From contig NZ_CAWVOH010000001.1 in assembly GCF_963930865.1 (NCBI RefSeq), positions 372,001 to 436,000 of the forward strand: 64,000 nucleotides of DNA, written 5' to 3'. This stretch comes from Eupransor demetentiae (lineage in GTDB: Bacteria; Bacillota; Bacilli; Lactobacillales; Lactobacillaceae). The notes beneath the pieces were generated by a model. It had not been told where the DNA came from and did no database searches. It saw only the letters and a list, made by a program, of their open reading frames with translations. Below, in pieces: positions 61,262 to 64,000 of the stretch (position 1 is its first letter; every line of letters begins with the position of its first letter). Made by a program: the position numbers and the translations under genes.

Positions 61262-61530
61262 AATTAATAAAGAGCTACGATGATAAGAAAGGCTTCAGGA
61301 CTGCTAGTTAAGCGAGTACCGTTTGGTGAAAGGGTACCTAGCCATCCTGATTAAGCTATCCTTCTTTAGTAGGTGAGCTGAACAATAGTAGGTTCCACCG
61401 GCTGCGACCGTTATCCTGCCAGTGCATCGCTTTCGAGCCGTGCATAGAGGCTAGTTTTTAACTAGTGTTGTAAGGTGGTACCGCGCAAAGCGCCCTTATT
61501 CTCAGAACTGAGAGTAGGGTGCTTTTTTAT
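61262..61530 (+). promoter_or_regulatory. T-box riboswitch with terminator
   Basis: The conserved T-box AAGGTGGTACCGCG (61472-61485) is followed by a long terminator hairpin (61487-61530, ending TTTTTT). Stem I can be drawn with CTAG 61304-61307/61338-61341, CAGGA 61296-61300/TCCTG 61345-61349 and AAGG 61289-61292/CCTT 61360-61363. The T-box bulge reads TGGT, which pairs with tRNAs having A at the discriminator position (as Ile, Leu, Val, Met, Ala do). In the putative specifier loop ATT (61350-61352, Ile) followed by A is one candidate codon, but I cannot settle it by eye. Confidence 0.9.
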
Positions 61531-61548
61531 TTCACATTAAAGGGGGTG

Positions 61549-61698
61549 ATGGCAATGGCCAGTGACATTAGCATTTTACCGATTCAGATTCTAACCATAA
61601 GTAACAGTAAATTTAGGAGAAATGATTATGACTACTCAAACCCAAACTTCAACCAAGACCCTTGCCCAAGCCCTCTTCGATGCCTATCAAAGTCGTAA
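61549..61698 (+). other. Possible upstream ORF rich in Ile/Leu, overlapping the hydratase start
   Basis: An ATG at 61549 (or 61555) behind AAAGGGGG opens a 49-codon frame whose first third reads DISILPIQILTIS. It overlaps the hydratase gene in another frame. It may be a translated regulatory uORF or a chance frame. Confidence 0.3.
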
Positions 61699-62422
61699 GC
61701 CGCTCGACCGTGCGCACTGGGAAGATGAACTCAGCGATGATGACAGGGCCTACCAAACTCAAGACGCTTTGATGAAGCTCAAGAACCAAGGTGTTGGCGG
61801 CTATAAGGTTTTCTTGACCAGTAAGGAAACCCAGGACATGTTTGCTTCGAACGAACCATTGTACGGGGCGCAAGTACCGACTCATTTTTTGAAGGCGCCC
61901 GCCCGTTTGTCACTAAGCAAGGACTTAATGGATCCTTTGGCCGAAGTGGAATTGGTTTTCCACGCCCGTGAGGACTTAAAGCCAAGCGACACATTGGAAG
62001 AATTAGCTACTAAAACCACCGTTGCTGGTGGCTTGGAAGTGCCGGACAGCCGTTTTGCCGACTGGTTCCCAAAGTTGTCCAAGTACCTCGTCATGGCTGA
62101 TGCCGCTGTCGGTGGCTACGTAGTTTATGGGCCAGAACGTGACAGTACCGACCTTGGCGTCGATAAGATGGCCCAGGTCGAAGCCAAGCTCTTCCACAAT
62201 GGCGAGCAGGTGGCCGAAGGAAAGTCTTCTGAAGTGCTAGGAAATCCCTTGCTCTCCTTGCAATGGTTGGTCAAGAAGTTGGCCAGCCAAGGCAAGACTT
62301 TGAAGGCCGGCCAGCGCGTTTCTTCTGGAACCTTCCTCTTGCCACCAAAGCTAACTGCTGGTGAATGGAAGGTTACCTTCAATCAAGATTTCGACGATTT
62401 GGTCTTGGACGTCGTTGAATGA
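61628..62422 (+). CDS. 2-keto-4-pentenoate hydratase-like protein (fumarylacetoacetase superfamily)
   Basis: A 264-residue protein of the MhpD/hydratase family, which adds water to 2-hydroxypenta-2,4-dienoate-type compounds or decarboxylates relatives. Family pattern: AYQTQDALMKLKNQGVGGYKV, the acidic metal-site region LAEVELVFHARED, and KLASQGKTLKAGQRVSSGTF. No aromatic-degradation partner is present. T-box control ties it to amino-acid supply, so the classical meta-cleavage role is doubtful. The ATG at 61628 is 8 bases from an AGGAG SD; the ATG at 61622 is too close to it. Confidence 0.8.
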   Translation: MTTQTQTSTKTLAQALFDAYQSRKPLDRAHWEDELSDDDRAYQTQDALMKLKNQGVGGYKVFLTSKETQDMFASNEPLYGAQVPTHFLKAPARLSLSKDLMDPLAEVELVFHAREDLKPSDTLEELATKTTVAGGLEVPDSRFADWFPKLSKYLVMADAAVGGYVVYGPERDSTDLGVDKMAQVEAKLFHNGEQVAEGKSSEVLGNPLLSLQWLVKKLASQGKTLKAGQRVSSGTFLLPPKLTAGEWKVTFNQDFDDLVLDVVE

Positions 62423-62436
62423 CAAATATTTATTAA

Positions 62437-62463
62437 GAAAACACCCGAAAGGGTGTTTTTTAT
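62437..62463 (+). terminator. Rho-independent terminator
   Basis: AAAACACCC pairs with GGGTGTTTT around GAAA, followed by T residues, 15 bases after the hydratase stop. Confidence 0.92.
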
Positions 62464-62521
62464 TTCACATGAAAAAGCTCGCGCGCTACAATATAAGGAA
62501 AGCTTTCAAAGGGGATGCGTG

Positions 62522-63244
62522 ATGAGTCATTTAGTATTAATTCGACATGGACAAAGTGAATGGAATGCGGCCAATCGTTTTAACGGCTGGATTGACACGC
62601 AGCTATCTCCAACTGGAATTAAACAGGCACAGGCAGCCGGCCAAGCGCTAAAAGAGGAGGGGCTTGCTTTTGATGCAGCCTACTCTTCGGCTTTGTCTCG
62701 AACCATTATGACGATTGATGAGGTTCTGACAACCCTAGGACAGCTCTATGTGCCTCAAACAAAGACCTGGCGTTTAAACGAGCGCCACTACGGTTCCTTG
62801 CAGGGGGAGAATAAGGACGCTATGTTCGCCAAATACGGCCATGACCAAGTTCAGATTTGGCGTCGATCCTACGAGATTTTACCACCTAAAATTCATGTCT
62901 TTGAACCCGAAGTTACAATCGACGGCAAGCGCTATCCTGCTTTTGACCGGCGCTATAACAAGCTAAAATACGGCCAATTACCGGTTAGTGAAAACATCCA
63001 ATCCACGGTTAAGCGCGTGCTACCCTTATGGCAGAAAAACATTCGCCCTGAACTAGAAGCAGGCAAAAATATTTTGATTGTTGCCCATGGAACTTCAGTA
63101 CGTGCCTTAACCAAAATTATTGAGGGAACCGCGCCAGCCGACATTGTGAAACTCGAAATTCCGAATGCCGAGCCGATAGTTTACAATTTCGATAACAAAT
63201 TGAACATTTTAAATAAAAAAGTCTTAAAGCAAAAAAGCCTATGA
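62522..63244 (+). CDS. gpmA: 2,3-bisphosphoglycerate-dependent phosphoglycerate mutase
   Basis: It interconverts 3- and 2-phosphoglycerate in glycolysis through a phospho-His. The 240-residue protein has the catalytic LIRHGQSEWNAANRFNGWID, the RTIMTIDEVL block, LNERHYGSLQGENK and the second His in LIVAHGTSVRAL. Codon use is less biased than in pyk, so it may not be the main glycolytic copy. The ATG at 62522 has an AAAGGGG SD; the upstream frame includes terminator sequence. Confidence 0.92.
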   Translation: MSHLVLIRHGQSEWNAANRFNGWIDTQLSPTGIKQAQAAGQALKEEGLAFDAAYSSALSRTIMTIDEVLTTLGQLYVPQTKTWRLNERHYGSLQGENKDAMFAKYGHDQVQIWRRSYEILPPKIHVFEPEVTIDGKRYPAFDRRYNKLKYGQLPVSENIQSTVKRVLPLWQKNIRPELEAGKNILIVAHGTSVRALTKIIEGTAPADIVKLEIPNAEPIVYNFDNKLNILNKKVLKQKSL

Positions 63245-63268
63245 ATAAAGCATTCTAGGCTTTTTTAT
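63231..63268 (+). terminator. Terminator overlapping the gpmA stop codon
   Basis: AAAAAAGCCTA pairs with TAGGCTTTTTT; the gpmA stop codon lies within the hairpin. Confidence 0.88.
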
Positions 63269-63331
63269 TACGGTTAAGTAACAAGTGTTGCAGAAATAAA
63301 ACAGTTTCAATACGTTTGTTCATTTCACTTG

Positions 63332-63450
63332 TTAAAGATTTTCCTAAATGTTTAAATTTAACTTAAAGAGGGACTATTGAAATTTTAAGCACAGCTCTGA
63401 TTTTACCAAGATTTTAATCAGCCTCTTTGGACCCGAGGGAGGAATCGAAT
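63332..63450 (+). promoter_or_regulatory. Upstream region of the surface-protein gene
   Basis: A possible promoter TTGTTA-17-TTAAAT lies near 63332. The following leader can fold: AAAGAGG 63365-63371 with CCTCTTT 63422-63428, enclosing CTGATT 63397-63402 with AATCAG 63416-63421. The GAGGGAGG SD (63435-63442) lies outside this structure. Confidence 0.4.
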
Positions 63451-64000
63451 ATGAATAAGGAATTTAATGCCAAGAACTTAAACAACAAGCTTGCCCTAGG
63501 TGTCTTTTCGATTGCTGGAATTGCGGCTGGATCAGCATTGTTAAATCAAAACAATGCCTCAGCTGACGATACCACGACGAGCAATCAGGAAAGCCAGGCA
63601 CAGGCCAATCAGGTCAGTACCGAACAGCAAAGCGTTGTTTTGCCCAGCACAACTGCCGACAAGGTAACGGAAGGTACTTCAACCTTGCCAAGTCCTGCTT
63701 TGGATCAAGCGGTTAAGGATGCTCAAGCTGATGGTTTAAAGACTCAGCAAACCGACGGCAACCACTACACTGGTACTGCCGACCAATACGACCAATTTAA
63801 GCAGGAATCAGACGCTGATTACGCTAATCAGGTTTCCCAAATTAAAAAGCAAATCCAAAAGGATAAAGCCTACGATAACGACCTGCAATATGCTAAGGAG
63901 CAAAACGCTGCCGTTGATAATGCTGCAGCAAAAGCCCAAAGCCAAGGCGTCAACGTTATCAAGGATGCCGACCAAGATGGTCTCTCCTTTAACCAAATCG
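63451..64000 (+). CDS. Secreted cell-surface protein, N-terminal part (truncated by window edge)
   Basis: The visible 183 residues begin with a Sec signal peptide (basic start, then KLALGVFSIAGIAAGSALL, cleavage likely after NNASA), followed by a low-complexity Ser/Thr/Gln segment and a helical Ala/Gln/Lys/Asp-rich stretch with coiled-coil character (VSQIKKQIQKDKAYDNDLQY, AVDNAAAKAQSQGV). The pattern recalls the A-repeat region of antigen I/II or GbpC-type streptococcal adhesins. The gene runs off the window, so anchor motif and final domains cannot be seen. The function as adhesin is an inference. Confidence 0.78.
   Translation, partial: MNKEFNAKNLNNKLALGVFSIAGIAAGSALLNQNNASADDTTTSNQESQAQANQVSTEQQSVVLPSTTADKVTEGTSTLPSPALDQAVKDAQADGLKTQQTDGNHYTGTADQYDQFKQESDADYANQVSQIKKQIQKDKAYDNDLQYAKEQNAAVDNAAAKAQSQGVNVIKDADQDGLSFNQI

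Noticed and set aside
63310..63335. A LexA-like half site (ACGTTTGTTC) upstream of the surface-protein gene
   Set aside because: The left half GAAC is missing, so it does not meet the palindromic consensus met by the two boxes reported.

Overview
The window looks like a chromosomal segment of a lactic acid bacterium. The mevalonate-pathway HMG-CoA synthase, the BrnQ, XerD-type and DprA gene set, strong Shine-Dalgarno sites, a menFDHC cluster and low-to-middling GC (mid-40s percent by eye) suggest the Leuconostoc/Weissella/Fructobacillus/Convivina branch of the Lactobacillaceae. The genus is an inference. Both edges cut genes: an ABC-F ATPase on the left and a secreted surface protein on the right. 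I saw no rRNA, tRNA, CRISPR array or insertion sequence.

Layout. 1-8 kb: ABC-F end, mvaS, nucleoside deoxyribosyltransferase, an ACT/DUF711 pair, a Xer recombinase, an aldose epimerase and a catalase. 8.1-16.9 kb: a complete shikimate/Tyr/Phe operon (aroE-aroF-aroB-aroC-aroA-tyrA-aroK::CM-pheA-like-aroD) behind an attenuator whose leader peptide is rich in Tyr, Phe and Trp. 16.9-17.3 kb: a holin-like type I toxin with an apparent antisense RNA and a LexA box. 17.3-25.4 kb: amidase, ABC-F, dprA, topA and a ThiD-family kinase. 25.4-30.1 kb: menF-menD-menH-menC. 30-40.7 kb: SDR, AdaA, then a long housekeeping run (TPR, cca, dfrA, degV, ypmS, yozE, rbgA, rnhB, trmK, nif3) ending in a broken pepT. 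41-52.3 kb: dnaE, pyk, phoH-ybeY-dgkA-era-recO-ansA-glyA and folate ligase. 52.4-54.4 kb: a LexA-boxed Y-family polymerase operon. 54.4-62.4 kb: two paralogous BrnQ transporters, a PfoR-like membrane protein, pyruvate oxidase and a hydratase, most with their own amino-acid-sensing leader.

The most striking theme is four separate leader-peptide attenuators: Tyr/Phe/Trp before the aro operon, Met before brnQ copy 1, Thr/Ile before the PfoR-like gene, and Val before brnQ copy 2. A T-box precedes the hydratase. Each leader has a promoter, an SD-preceded mini-gene full of one amino-acid class, competing hairpins and a terminator just before the structural gene. Lactic acid bacteria are usually described as relying on T-boxes for this purpose. 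Here the leaders also predict substrates: Met for one BrnQ, Val for the other, and Thr/Ile for a membrane family usually annotated as a PTS IIC or toxin regulator.

A second theme is the SOS response: one LexA-type box overlaps the promoter of the Y-polymerase operon and another the promoter of the type I toxin. A third is oxygen metabolism: pyruvate oxidase (makes H2O2), catalase (destroys it) and menaquinone genes together suggest an aerobic or respiration-capable lifestyle if haem is supplied.
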